Source of the DNA: Aliarcobacter thereius LMG 24486
GTDB taxonomy: Bacteria; Campylobacterota; Campylobacteria; Campylobacterales; Arcobacteraceae
DNA length: 64,000 nt
Direction of reading: 5' to 3'
Assembly: GCF_004214815.1 (NCBI RefSeq)
Contig: NZ_CP035926.1
Location: 558,001-622,000 of the forward strand
The notes beneath the pieces are model-generated. The model saw only the letters and a program-made list of their open reading frames with translations, did no database searches and had not been told where the DNA came from. Of the stretch, positions 47,526 through 56,168 are shown in pieces. A program made the position numbers and the translations under genes. How positions within the stretch are numbered: position 1 is the first letter of the stretch; every line of letters begins with the position of its first letter.

Positions 47526-48002
47526 TTGCAAGTTACAGAAGAAGAGTTAAAAAGATATGAAGAGCTTCAAGTAATAGCTTTAGATTTTGCAAGAAGAGGT
47601 AAAACTCAAGATTTAAAAGCTATGATTGAAGCTGGAATTAGTGTAGATTTAAGTGACCATAAAGGAAATAGCTTATTAATGTTAGCTACTTATAATGGAA
47701 ATTTAGAAACTACAAAAATGTTAATTTCAAGAAATGCAAGAATTGATAAAAAAAACGATAGAGGACAAACACCACTTGCAGGAGTTTGTTTTAAAGGAAA
47801 TTTAGAAATTGTTCAAGCTTTAGTAGAAGCAGGAGCAAATATAGATGAAGATAATGGTTTAGGAACTACTTCAATGTTTTTTGCAAGTATGTTTGGACAT
47901 ACAGATATTGTAAGATATCTTCAGAAAAGAAAGAAATCTACTTTAAAAGATAAAATATATATTACTTTATCTAAAATTATAAGATTTTTTAGAAGAAAAT
48001 AG
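47526..48002 (+). CDS. ankyrin-repeat protein, probable catalase accessory factor
   Basis: 158 residues with three to four ankyrin repeats (about 15-140; DHKGNSLLMLATYNGNLETT, DRGQTPLAGVCFKGNLEIVQ, GLGTTSMFFASMFGHTDIVR) and a basic tail. In Campylobacter jejuni the ankyrin protein Cj1386, directly after katA, is needed for full catalase activity, apparently through haem supply. Position here supports the same role. The start is TTG at 47526, 1 nt after the katA stop. Confidence 0.85.
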   Translation: MQVTEEELKRYEELQVIALDFARRGKTQDLKAMIEAGISVDLSDHKGNSLLMLATYNGNLETTKMLISRNARIDKKNDRGQTPLAGVCFKGNLEIVQALVEAGANIDEDNGLGTTSMFFASMFGHTDIVRYLQKRKKSTLKDKIYITLSKIIRFFRRK

Positions 48003-48005
48003 ATA

Positions 48006-48039
48006 TTAGGATTTATACTCAAAAAAGTATAAATCCTAA
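48006..48039. terminator. bidirectional terminator between the ankyrin gene and the RND operon
   Basis: 14-bp perfect stem (TTAGGATTTATACT / AGTATAAATCCTAA) with loop CAAAAA, placed between convergent genes. T-runs are poor, so efficiency rests on the long stem. Confidence 0.65.
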
Positions 48040-48043
48040 ATAA

Positions 48044-49696
48044 TCAATATTTATTTAAACTATTTTTTATAACAATAGGTACAAAAAACATTGAAACTAC
48101 ATAAGAGATTAAAGTTCCCCCAATAAGAGCAACTCCCAGCCCACCAAATACAGCATCATTTGCTATTAAAGAACTTGCAAATACAAGAACTAAAACTGTA
48201 AGAATAATAGGCTTTGACCTTGTAGCTGCTGCTTTTGCTATTGCTTCATTTGTATTAAGATTTTGTTCATTTTTTAACTGTTTTGCAAAATCTATGATAA
48301 GTGTTGAATTTCTAGAATTTATTCCAATTAAAGCAATAAATCCAATTAAGCTAGTGGCAGTTAAATAGAAAATATCTTCTGTAAAAATATCCATAATAAT
48401 ATGGGCAAAAATTACACCAATAATTGATACAAAACTAGATAAAACAATAGCTCCACTTAAAGAAAAACTTTTATAATAAATTACCATTAGTAAAAATATT
48501 AGAACTAATGCAATAATAAATGCTCCACCCAAATCTATAAAAGTATCAATAGTAACTTTTAATTCACCATCAAAAATCAAATCAAATTTTTCACCATTTA
48601 ATTTATCAACAAAAGCTAGATTTAGCATATTGGTTTTTATAACATCATAATCTTTATTAAAACTATTTATAATTTCATTTCTTGAATCTAAAAGAGGATA
48701 TATTTGGCTATCGTTTGAAGTTTCTGCTATTACATTTATTAGTGGATTCATATTTTTTGAACTAATCTCTGGTTCTTTTATAGATTCATTTATTGAAACA
48801 AGTTCTGAAATACTTATCATTTGACCTTTGTTATTCATTATCTTTAATGAACTAAGTTTTGAATTTAGAGCAGATTTTGAGTTGCTTGATAGATTTTTAC
48901 TATTATTTAATCTTAAGAAAATAGGAATTTGACTCTCTTTATATCTATTATTTACAACAGCTATACTCATTCCTTCAAAAGCTATATATAAAGTTGCTTT
49001 TAGATGTTCTAAATCAACTCCACTCATTATTGTTTTATTGTTGTTTATATTTAAACTAAAAACTCTATAATCTTCATCTGCAAGAATATCAATATCTACT
49101 AAAGTATTCTGATTTTTAAATACATTTGCAACTTTTTGTGCAAAATCTCTTCTACTTTGAAAATTTACTCCTCCATAAACTTCAGCAACTAAAGATGCCA
49201 AAACAGGTGGACCAGCTGGAAGTTGAATAAATTTAATAACAGCATCTTCACTACTGCAAGAGTTTAAAACTTCATTTCGTAACTTATTTACAAGATTGTA
49301 ACTTGTAATATCTCTATCCTTAAATCTTTTTATATTTATCATAAGTTCAGCTTGACTCTCTTTGTATTTCAAAGAACTTTGTTTTACAAGACCAGCAAAA
49401 TCTATTGGCTGACCTTGAGATAAAAATGCTGATATATTTGTTATGTTTTCCTCTTTTTGTAAAGAGTTTGTAATACAATTTACAAGCTCTTTTGTTTGAT
49501 AAATACTTGAACCATCTTTTAAATCTACATAAATAGAAAAAGAGTCTGAATCTTTATCTGGAAGCATTTTTGCTTTTAAAATCTCACTAGGAAGAGATAA
49601 AACAGATAATATAAAAAGTAAAAAAGTAGTAAATAGTACAAGAAAAGTTTTTCTTTTACTATTTAAAATATCTAAAATTATTTTTTCTATTTTCAT
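48044..49696 (-). CDS. RND efflux pump, C-terminal half as a separate protein
   Basis: 550 residues equal to the second half of an AcrB/CusA-type RND permease: helix 7 (about 18-38), a periplasmic porter/docking domain (about 40-375), and helices 8-12 (about 380-545). The relay region reads FIALIGINSRNSTLIIDFA, with Arg where AcrB has Lys940. Its ATG overlaps the stop of the N-half gene by 4 nt (ATGA). Together the two proteins have about 1070 residues, the normal length of one pump. The division falls in the cytoplasmic linker between helices 6 and 7. The two probably assemble as a hetero-oligomer with the adaptor and TolC-like channel encoded upstream; a recent frameshift is the alternative. 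Confidence 0.85.
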   Translation of the reverse strand: MKIEKIILDILNSKRKTFLVLFTTFLLFILSVLSLPSEILKAKMLPDKDSDSFSIYVDLKDGSSIYQTKELVNCITNSLQKEENITNISAFLSQGQPIDFAGLVKQSSLKYKESQAELMINIKRFKDRDITSYNLVNKLRNEVLNSCSSEDAVIKFIQLPAGPPVLASLVAEVYGGVNFQSRRDFAQKVANVFKNQNTLVDIDILADEDYRVFSLNINNNKTIMSGVDLEHLKATLYIAFEGMSIAVVNNRYKESQIPIFLRLNNSKNLSSNSKSALNSKLSSLKIMNNKGQMISISELVSINESIKEPEISSKNMNPLINVIAETSNDSQIYPLLDSRNEIINSFNKDYDVIKTNMLNLAFVDKLNGEKFDLIFDGELKVTIDTFIDLGGAFIIALVLIFLLMVIYYKSFSLSGAIVLSSFVSIIGVIFAHIIMDIFTEDIFYLTATSLIGFIALIGINSRNSTLIIDFAKQLKNEQNLNTNEAIAKAAATRSKPIILTVLVLVFASSLIANDAVFGGLGVALIGGTLISYVVSMFFVPIVIKNSLNKY

Positions 49697-51252
49697 CTCT
49701 TAGCCTTTAAAATTTTTCTTACTAAATAAGGTGTAAATGCATAAGCAACAAATAGTGAAACAATTAGAGAAATAGGTACAAAAACAGGAAGTGGATGCAT
49801 AAATTCTCCCATCATTCCACCAACAAAAAACATAGGAACAAAAACTAAAACAATAGCTATTGTTGCAATATTTGTAGGATTTCCTATCTCATTTGTAGCA
49901 TTTATAGCTATTTTTTCAATATCTAAATGAGGGTTTTGTGCTTTATGTCTATGAATATTTTCTATTACAATAATAGCCGCATCAACAAGCATTCCTAAAG
50001 ATACAATAAGTGCAAAAAGTGTGATTCTATTTACTGTTTCTCCAAGTAAAAAACCTATAAATAAAGTCAAAGATAAAATCATAGGAACAGTTAAAGATAC
50101 TATTAAAGCTTCTTTAAATCCAAGAGTAAAAATAAGTAAAATAAAGATTATGATGATTGAAACAATTAAATCTTTTATCAAAGAGTTTACAGCAATATTT
50201 GCACTATATCCATCATCTCTTGTGATTATATATTTAATATTTTTACTTAATAAAGGCTCTTTTATGCTATTCATATATTCAAATATTTTTTCATTTATAG
50301 TTACACTATTCGCACCTTTTAATTTTGATGCCATTAAAGTGATTTGAGAATGCTCTTCAAAACTTCCATCATCTTTTTTTGTATATAAATATGCATCTTT
50401 TTTATTTTGAATTTCATAAGATTTTGTGATTTTTGCAATATCTTTTAAATATATTGGAGTTGAAAAATTATAAGATATTATAAGATTTTCCAAATCTTTT
50501 ACACTTGTTATTGCTTGATCTATTTGCATAACAACCAAAGAGTTATCACTTGTATTTGTACTCATATTTGGAGTATTAAAGTTTAGTGCTTCAATATGTT
50601 TTTTAACATATGCTAAAGCAATATTGTAAGAGTTTAATTTATTAATATCGACTTCAATATTGTATTGCTCTTTTTTTTCTCCTTTTAAATCAACCATTGC
50701 AACATCTTCAATTTTGTTTATTTTTTTTGCAATACGGCTAACTTCTTCATATAGCTCCTCTTTATTCAAAATATCAATACCATCTTTTTTTTCACTATAA
50801 AAAGCTATTGTAGCAATAGGAATTCCTGTATCAATATCCATAGTTTTTATAATTGGTTGCATAGCATTTTTTGGCATTAAATCCATATTTCTCATAACTT
50901 GGTCATATAGTTTTAAATTTGATTGTTCTTTATCTTCTCCAATAAAAAACTGAACTTGAACAATTCCCACGCTATCTCTTGCAAAAGAGAAAATATGCTC
51001 AACACCTTTTATCTCTTTTATCTTTTTTTCAAGTGGTTCAACAATAACTTTTTGAATTTCACTAGCTTTTGCATCAGGAAGAGCAACTATTACAACTCCA
51101 CCACTTACTTTTATTTGAGGATTCTCCTCCTTTGGCATAAGTAGAAGTGAAAAATATCCTAAAATCAAAATAAACAGAGCTAAAATGAAAGTTAAAGGAT
51201 GATTTATAAAAGTTTGTGCAATTCTTCCTGCAATATTTAAATTTCTATTCAT
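49693..51252 (-). CDS. RND efflux pump, N-terminal half as a separate protein
   Basis: 519 residues from ATG at 51252; a start at 51273 would extend further into the adaptor gene. Helix 1 (about 16-40, HPLTFILALFILILGYFSLL), periplasmic porter domain (about 45-330; FSFARDSVGIVQVQF), and helices 2-6. Helix 4 reads GMLVDAAIIVIENIHRH: the first relay Asp is kept and the second is Ala, as in CusA-like heavy-metal pumps rather than drug pumps of the AcrB kind. It ends just after helix 6 (YLVRKILKAKR). Substrate unknown. Confidence 0.85.
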   Translation of the reverse strand: MNRNLNIAGRIAQTFINHPLTFILALFILILGYFSLLLMPKEENPQIKVSGGVVIVALPDAKASEIQKVIVEPLEKKIKEIKGVEHIFSFARDSVGIVQVQFFIGEDKEQSNLKLYDQVMRNMDLMPKNAMQPIIKTMDIDTGIPIATIAFYSEKKDGIDILNKEELYEEVSRIAKKINKIEDVAMVDLKGEKKEQYNIEVDINKLNSYNIALAYVKKHIEALNFNTPNMSTNTSDNSLVVMQIDQAITSVKDLENLIISYNFSTPIYLKDIAKITKSYEIQNKKDAYLYTKKDDGSFEEHSQITLMASKLKGANSVTINEKIFEYMNSIKEPLLSKNIKYIITRDDGYSANIAVNSLIKDLIVSIIIIFILLIFTLGFKEALIVSLTVPMILSLTLFIGFLLGETVNRITLFALIVSLGMLVDAAIIVIENIHRHKAQNPHLDIEKIAINATNEIGNPTNIATIAIVLVFVPMFFVGGMMGEFMHPLPVFVPISLIVSLFVAYAFTPYLVRKILKAKR

Positions 51253-51979
51253 CTGTTTTTTCCAAATCTTCATCTAAAAACAGAGTAATTTTTGCATACA
51301 TAGCTGGATATATATTGAACTCTTTTTTATCAAAAGATATTTTTACTACAAAAGAGTGAGTTGAATTCATATAACTTGGATAAACTGCTTTAACAATACC
51401 ATTTGATTTAAAATTTTGAGAAGCTATCTCTAATTTAACTTTTTTTCCTACACTTATATTTTTTAGGTTTGATTCTGAGATATTTGTTTTTATAATTAGT
51501 GAATCTAAATCAGTCAAAATAAGATGAGGCATTCCTGGGATTGCCATTTCAGCTTCTTTGATTGATTTTTTTATAAGCATTGCATTGTTTGGTGCTCTTA
51601 CTTTTAAATAGTTGTAATTTGCTAAAAGTTCAGATAGCTTTGCTTTTGCTGTAATAAGATTTAATTCAAGCTGTTCATAATCAAATTTTGAAACTAAATC
51701 TTGAGCTAAAAGCTCTTTATATCTTTTTAGATTTATCTCTAAGTTTGAAACTTGGCTTCTTACTATTTTTTCATTATAAGCAATATCTGTTGGATCAATC
51801 TCATAAAGCAGTTGACCTTTTTTTACAATATCTCCTTCATTTACATATACTTTTGTAATATATCCCATCATTCTACTTGAAATGATTTTCTCATTTTCTG
51901 ATTCAACAACTCCATCTAGCTCCAAATATGAAGCAAAAGAGCTAATACAAAATAAAAAAACTGCTAATAAATATCTCAT
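51245..51979 (-). CDS. RND membrane-fusion (adaptor) protein
   Basis: 244 residues, short for the family. Signal peptide (about 1-17), a lipoyl-type domain (SSRMMGYITKVYVNEGDIVK with KGQLLYEID), a short alpha-hairpin (about 70-115), the second lipoyl half NYLKVRAPNNAMLIKKS, and a beta-barrel domain. It lacks the C-terminal membrane-proximal extension of longer adaptors. It links the inner-membrane pump to the outer-membrane channel. ATG overlaps the channel gene by 4 nt, and its end overlaps the pump start. Confidence 0.87.
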   Translation of the reverse strand: MRYLLAVFLFCISSFASYLELDGVVESENEKIISSRMMGYITKVYVNEGDIVKKGQLLYEIDPTDIAYNEKIVRSQVSNLEINLKRYKELLAQDLVSKFDYEQLELNLITAKAKLSELLANYNYLKVRAPNNAMLIKKSIKEAEMAIPGMPHLILTDLDSLIIKTNISESNLKNISVGKKVKLEIASQNFKSNGIVKAVYPSYMNSTHSFVVKISFDKKEFNIYPAMYAKITLFLDEDLEKTDE

Positions 51980-53334
51980 TTCTTATCCTTAATTAAATTT
52001 ATTCCTAAAACTTTTTTTAACTTTGCTAATGCTAAAGATGTTTCATATCTAGCATTTAAAAGCATTGTTTGACTTTTTCTATAATTTGTCTCTTGTGAAA
52101 GTAGGGTTGTCATAGAAATAAGTCTATTTTTATATTGTAATTTTGCTTGTTCTAAAACATCATAAGCTAAATTCAAAGCTTGAAAATATACTTTTTGTTC
52201 ATCTTGTTTTGAATTGAAATTCAATAAAGCTTCATCTAATTCTAATTTAATACCATCTTCAAGTTTTTGCATATCGAGTTTTGATTTTAATAATTCAAGC
52301 CTAGATTTCTCAAGTTTACTAGATCTGCTATAATCAAATAAAGTTAGATTAATTCCTAAAAAAGCAAGATAATAATCCTTGTCATTTGAAGCTGTAAAGT
52401 TATTATCATTATAACCATACTCTAATCTTGTGAAAATATTTGGATAGTATGAACCTTGATTTGCTTTTATATTTTTATTATTTGCTTCAATACTTATATT
52501 TACTAAAGCTTTTTCATCTCTTTTTAAAAGAGCCATTTCATAAAGTTCATCAAAGTTTTGTAGATCAAAATATATATTTTTAAGAGATTGAACATCGTTT
52601 ATATTATTGTTTCCACTTAAAAATCTAAGATAAGAAATAGCTAGTTTGAAATTGTTTTTTGCTTTTAAAAGTTCAGCTTGAAGTGATAGTTTATATACTT
52701 TTGCTTCATTTACATCAAGTTTTGTTACCAAACCATTTTCATGAAACTTCTTTGCACCTTCATATATAAAATCAATTGTTTGACTAGCTTTTTCTAAAGT
52801 TTGTATAAAATCTTTTGCCAAAACTGAACTATTGTAAGCTTTTAAAACTTCATATTCAAGATTTTTCTCATCTAAATTATATAAATATTCATTTGCTTTT
52901 TCTTGAAGTTTTGTAATGTCTTTATAGTTACTTAAGGCAAAACCTGTAAAAAGTGGAAGATCATAAACTATTTTTGTATTAATATTTGTTCTTGAATTTG
53001 GATAGTTTAAATCTTTTGGTGCTACATCAATATCATTTTGATTTTGCATTTCTATAAACCCAAAATCTCTAAAAGTAGCTTCTCTACTTGATAGCTTTGA
53101 GTTAAACACATGACCTGCGTGATTTGTACGACTTATTTCACTTGAAATATATAGTTTCCCTGTTTCAATACCAATAATCTCATCTTGGCTCTTCTTTGAA
53201 ATATCGATATCAATCTCTCTTTTTTGAAGCTCTTTACTATTATTAATTGATTGTTTTAATAACTCTTCAAAAGAGATAGTTTCTGAATAAGATATTCCTA
53301 AAAAAAGAACTAAAGAAGTAAATATTTTCTTCAT
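51976..53334 (-). CDS. TolC-family outer-membrane efflux channel
   Basis: 452 residues. Signal peptide (about 1-17), then two long helical repeats typical of outer-membrane efflux proteins: ELLKQSINNSKELQKREIDI, NTKIVYDLPLFTGFALSNYK (strand region), LVTKLDVNEAKVYKLSLQAE, and in the second half LEYGYNDNN with LFDYSRSSKLEKSRLELLKS. First gene of the four-gene efflux operon, directly behind the promoter at 53363-53391. Confidence 0.9.
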   Translation of the reverse strand: MKKIFTSLVLFLGISYSETISFEELLKQSINNSKELQKREIDIDISKKSQDEIIGIETGKLYISSEISRTNHAGHVFNSKLSSREATFRDFGFIEMQNQNDIDVAPKDLNYPNSRTNINTKIVYDLPLFTGFALSNYKDITKLQEKANEYLYNLDEKNLEYEVLKAYNSSVLAKDFIQTLEKASQTIDFIYEGAKKFHENGLVTKLDVNEAKVYKLSLQAELLKAKNNFKLAISYLRFLSGNNNINDVQSLKNIYFDLQNFDELYEMALLKRDEKALVNISIEANNKNIKANQGSYYPNIFTRLEYGYNDNNFTASNDKDYYLAFLGINLTLFDYSRSSKLEKSRLELLKSKLDMQKLEDGIKLELDEALLNFNSKQDEQKVYFQALNLAYDVLEQAKLQYKNRLISMTTLLSQETNYRKSQTMLLNARYETSLALAKLKKVLGINLIKDKK

Positions 53335-53362
53335 ATAAAATCCTTAATTTTTAAAAAGGAGA

Positions 53363-53391
53363 ATTATAACTAAAAAAAATGATTTTAGCAA
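53363..53391 (-). promoter_or_regulatory. sigma70-type promoter of the RND efflux operon
   Basis: On the minus strand TTGCTA (53391-53386) and TATAAT (53368-53363) are 17 nt apart, about 30 nt before the tolC-like start. The -10 region lies in a 10-nt direct repeat (GAATTATAAC on the plus strand) at 53361-53370 and 53395-53404, which could also be a regulator site. Confidence 0.6.
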
Positions 53392-53413
53392 CAAGAATTA
53401 TAACAAAAAATTA

Positions 53414-55363
53414 TTATTCTATATCCTTGTGCTTCTCTTTTACTTCTAAAATCTTATTAATATTATTGAAAAATACTTCTACTAGTTTAGGATCAAAATG
53501 TTTTCCACTTTGCTCTTTTATATAGTTTAATGCTTCATCTAAAGGCCAAGCTTTTTTATAACATCTATCACTACTAATTGCATCAAAAACATCTGCTAAA
53601 GCTGTAATTCTTCCAAAGATAGGAATCTCTTCACCTTTTAAACCATTTGGATAACCTGTTCCATCAAATTTCTCATGATGTGTTAAAGCTATATTTGCAG
53701 CTGTTTGCAATAGAGGTCTTGTTGATACATTTAACATCTCAAAACCTTTTTGTGCATGAGTTTTCATCTCTTCAAACTCTTCAGCTGTAAGTTTTGCTGG
53801 TTTATTTAAAATACTATCAGGAATAGCAATTTTACCTATATCGTGCATAGGACTTGCAAGAGATAACTCTTTTGCACTTGCTTTTGGTAAACCATAACCC
53901 AAAGCCAAAATTTTTGAATATTTAGATACTCTTTTTACATGTTCTCCTGTCTCTTTAGATCTTGATTCAGCAATACTTCCCATAGTAAAAATAATCTCTC
54001 TTTGAATCTCTTCTATATCTTTATTTGCTGTAATATCTTCTCTAACTGCGTAATAACCAATTAACTTACCTTTATCATCATATTCAGGCTCTAAATCTGC
54101 AATAACCCAATAATATGAACCATCTTTTTTCATATTTTTTATTTCAAGTGTAACTTTTTTTTCTTCTTTTAAGTCATTCCATAATTGAGTAAATATCTCT
54201 TTTGGAGTATCTGGATGTCTTACAATACTATGAGGTTCACCAATAAGTTCATATTTTGTATAGCCACTAATTTTACAAAATGCACTACTTGCATGAGTAA
54301 TTATCCCTTTTAAATCAGTTCTTGAAAATATTACATTTTTGTCATAAATCTCAACTAGTTTTTCCAATTTTTCACTTTGAGATTTTATTCTTTCTGTTTT
54401 TATTTTTATTTCAGCATCAAGCTTCTTTGCATAAATTGATTTTAAAAGATATAAAAATATTATAGAATATAGTAAAGAGAAGATTATTATAAGAGTTATA
54501 TATTGATTTATAAAATCTGATAATTGTGATTTATTTAGTTTACTTTTTTCATAGAACATAAGGAATAGTCCCATTTCATCACCACTTGTATCTCTAATCA
54601 TAATATTTGTAACTAAATATTTATCAAGTAATTTATATTTCCAAATATTTAAGAAATAATTTATGCCATTTTTTTGTATTAAATCAAGTAAATCTCGATT
54701 CGCATCTATATTTGCAACATATCTTCCATCTACAAATATCTTTGAAAAAGGTTCTAATAGCTTTTTACTTTTATCCTGACTTAGTAAAAATATAGGGCTT
54801 ATATTCTCTTTCTCTAAATTTTTTGCAATAGAGTTAAATTTTGATATAAATTCAATAAATCCTAAAAACTTACCATTTTTATTAAAAACTGGCTGAATTG
54901 TTTTTAAAGTTAAATCATATAGACCAGAACTAATATTTTGTGTTTGTCTTGGATTTTTAAAAAGTTCTTTTAAATCTTCTCTTACTTCTAAAAGATTTTC
55001 TCCAGATTTTTCTGTCCATGACCTATAAAAACTATTACCATTTTTATCTATTATATGTAGCCATAAGTTTCTATAATCACTATTTTTATTTAAAAAATCT
55101 AAAATATCTTTATAATCAATTATATTTTTATCATTTTTTTCTAGTGCTTTTATTAACTCTTTATTTTGGCTCAACAAGTAGACCATATTTCCAATACTTG
55201 ATTGTTTACTTCTTATTTCATTTGCAAAAAGATCTCTAATTTGTGTACTTTTTTCTAAATAAATATCTTCATTTATTTTTTCTACATTTGGTTTATAATA
55301 GAAAAAATAGAAAAGTAGTAAAAAAACTAAGAAACCTATTGAATAATATAAAATCTTTTTCAT
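53414..55363 (-). CDS. membrane sensor with PAS and HD-GYP domains (cyclic-di-GMP phosphodiesterase type)
   Basis: 649 residues. Helix 1 (about 5-23), a periplasmic Cache-like sensor (about 25-285), helix 2 (about 290-312), a PAS domain (about 340-450; ITHASSAFCKISGYTKYELI, YWVIADLEPEYDDKGKLIGY), and an HD-GYP domain (about 455-640). The latter has HDIGKIAIPDSIL, HHEKFDGTGYPNGLKGEEIP and ALADVFDAISSDRCYK, so the metal-binding and GYP residues look intact. It probably lowers cyclic-di-GMP in response to a signal. Located 21 nt after fliP, which fits a link to motility. Confidence 0.9.
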   Translation of the reverse strand: MKKILYYSIGFLVFLLLFYFFYYKPNVEKINEDIYLEKSTQIRDLFANEIRSKQSSIGNMVYLLSQNKELIKALEKNDKNIIDYKDILDFLNKNSDYRNLWLHIIDKNGNSFYRSWTEKSGENLLEVREDLKELFKNPRQTQNISSGLYDLTLKTIQPVFNKNGKFLGFIEFISKFNSIAKNLEKENISPIFLLSQDKSKKLLEPFSKIFVDGRYVANIDANRDLLDLIQKNGINYFLNIWKYKLLDKYLVTNIMIRDTSGDEMGLFLMFYEKSKLNKSQLSDFINQYITLIIIFSLLYSIIFLYLLKSIYAKKLDAEIKIKTERIKSQSEKLEKLVEIYDKNVIFSRTDLKGIITHASSAFCKISGYTKYELIGEPHSIVRHPDTPKEIFTQLWNDLKEEKKVTLEIKNMKKDGSYYWVIADLEPEYDDKGKLIGYYAVREDITANKDIEEIQREIIFTMGSIAESRSKETGEHVKRVSKYSKILALGYGLPKASAKELSLASPMHDIGKIAIPDSILNKPAKLTAEEFEEMKTHAQKGFEMLNVSTRPLLQTAANIALTHHEKFDGTGYPNGLKGEEIPIFGRITALADVFDAISSDRCYKKAWPLDEALNYIKEQSGKHFDPKLVEVFFNNINKILEVKEKHKDIE

Positions 55364-55384
55364 AAATTAAAACCTAAAAATTTA

Positions 55385-56113
55385 TTATTTAAAAGATTGA
55401 GCTAAATTTCCAATAATAAGTGGCCAACCATCAACGACTATAAAAAATATTATTTTAATAGGAAGTGATATCATCACAGGAGGAAGCATCATCATTCCTA
55501 AACTCATCAAAATAGAAGCAACAATAATATCTATAATCAAAAATGGTAAAAATATTAGGAATCCTATTTCAAAAGCAGTTCTAAGCTCACTTACAATAAA
55601 TGCAGGCATTAGAAGAGTTAAAGATACATCATCAATATTTTTTGGGTTTGGTTCTTTTTTTATTCTATAAAATAGAGCTAAATCGGATTCTCTTGTGTTT
55701 TTTATCATAAAATCTTTGAAAGGTGCAATTCCTTTTGAAAAGGCATCTTGATAAGATATTTTTTCATCCATATAAGGAACAATACTCTCATCCCAAGCTT
55801 TTTTCCCATAAGGCTCCATTATAAAAATTGTCATAATAAGAGCAAGTGAAATTATAATTTGAGTAGGTGGAGTTTGTTGAAGCCCCATAGACTGTCTTAA
55901 AAGAGCAAGAACTATAATAATTCTTGTAAAAGATGTAACCATTAGTAATAACGAAGGTGCTAAAACTAATAGAGCTAAAATTATTACAATATTTATTGTT
56001 TTTACAAATTGAACAGGTTCTTCAAGTGCAGATACAGAAAGATTTATCATAGGAACAGGATCAGCAGCTAAAGAATAAATAGATAGTAATACTATTCCAA
56101 ATAAAAATCTCAA
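55385..56113 (-). CDS. fliP: flagellar biosynthesis protein FliP
   Basis: Part of the flagellar type III export gate. 242 residues with a signal-peptide-like first helix and four further membrane helices. SFTRIIIVLALLRQSMGLQQ, TPPTQIIISLALIMTIF and GMMMLPPVMISLPIKIIFFI are strongly conserved blocks. No other flagellar gene is next to it, so it is detached from the main clusters. It lies between mrdA (55 nt) and the HD-GYP gene. Confidence 0.96.
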   Translation of the reverse strand: MRFLFGIVLLSIYSLAADPVPMINLSVSALEEPVQFVKTINIVIILALLVLAPSLLLMVTSFTRIIIVLALLRQSMGLQQTPPTQIIISLALIMTIFIMEPYGKKAWDESIVPYMDEKISYQDAFSKGIAPFKDFMIKNTRESDLALFYRIKKEPNPKNIDDVSLTLLMPAFIVSELRTAFEIGFLIFLPFLIIDIIVASILMSLGMMMLPPVMISLPIKIIFFIVVDGWPLIIGNLAQSFK

Positions 56114-56133
56114 TAAAAATTCCTAATAAAAAA

Positions 56134-56146
56134 AATGAAAATCATT
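56134..56146. promoter_or_regulatory. Fur-box-like inverted repeat upstream of fliP
   Basis: AATGAAAATCATT, a 5-3-5 inverted repeat, differs at one position from the core of the classical Fur consensus. It lies 21 nt before fliP. It may be chance in such A+T-rich DNA. Confidence 0.25.
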
Positions 56147-56168
56147 CTACCTAAATATAAATTAAAAA

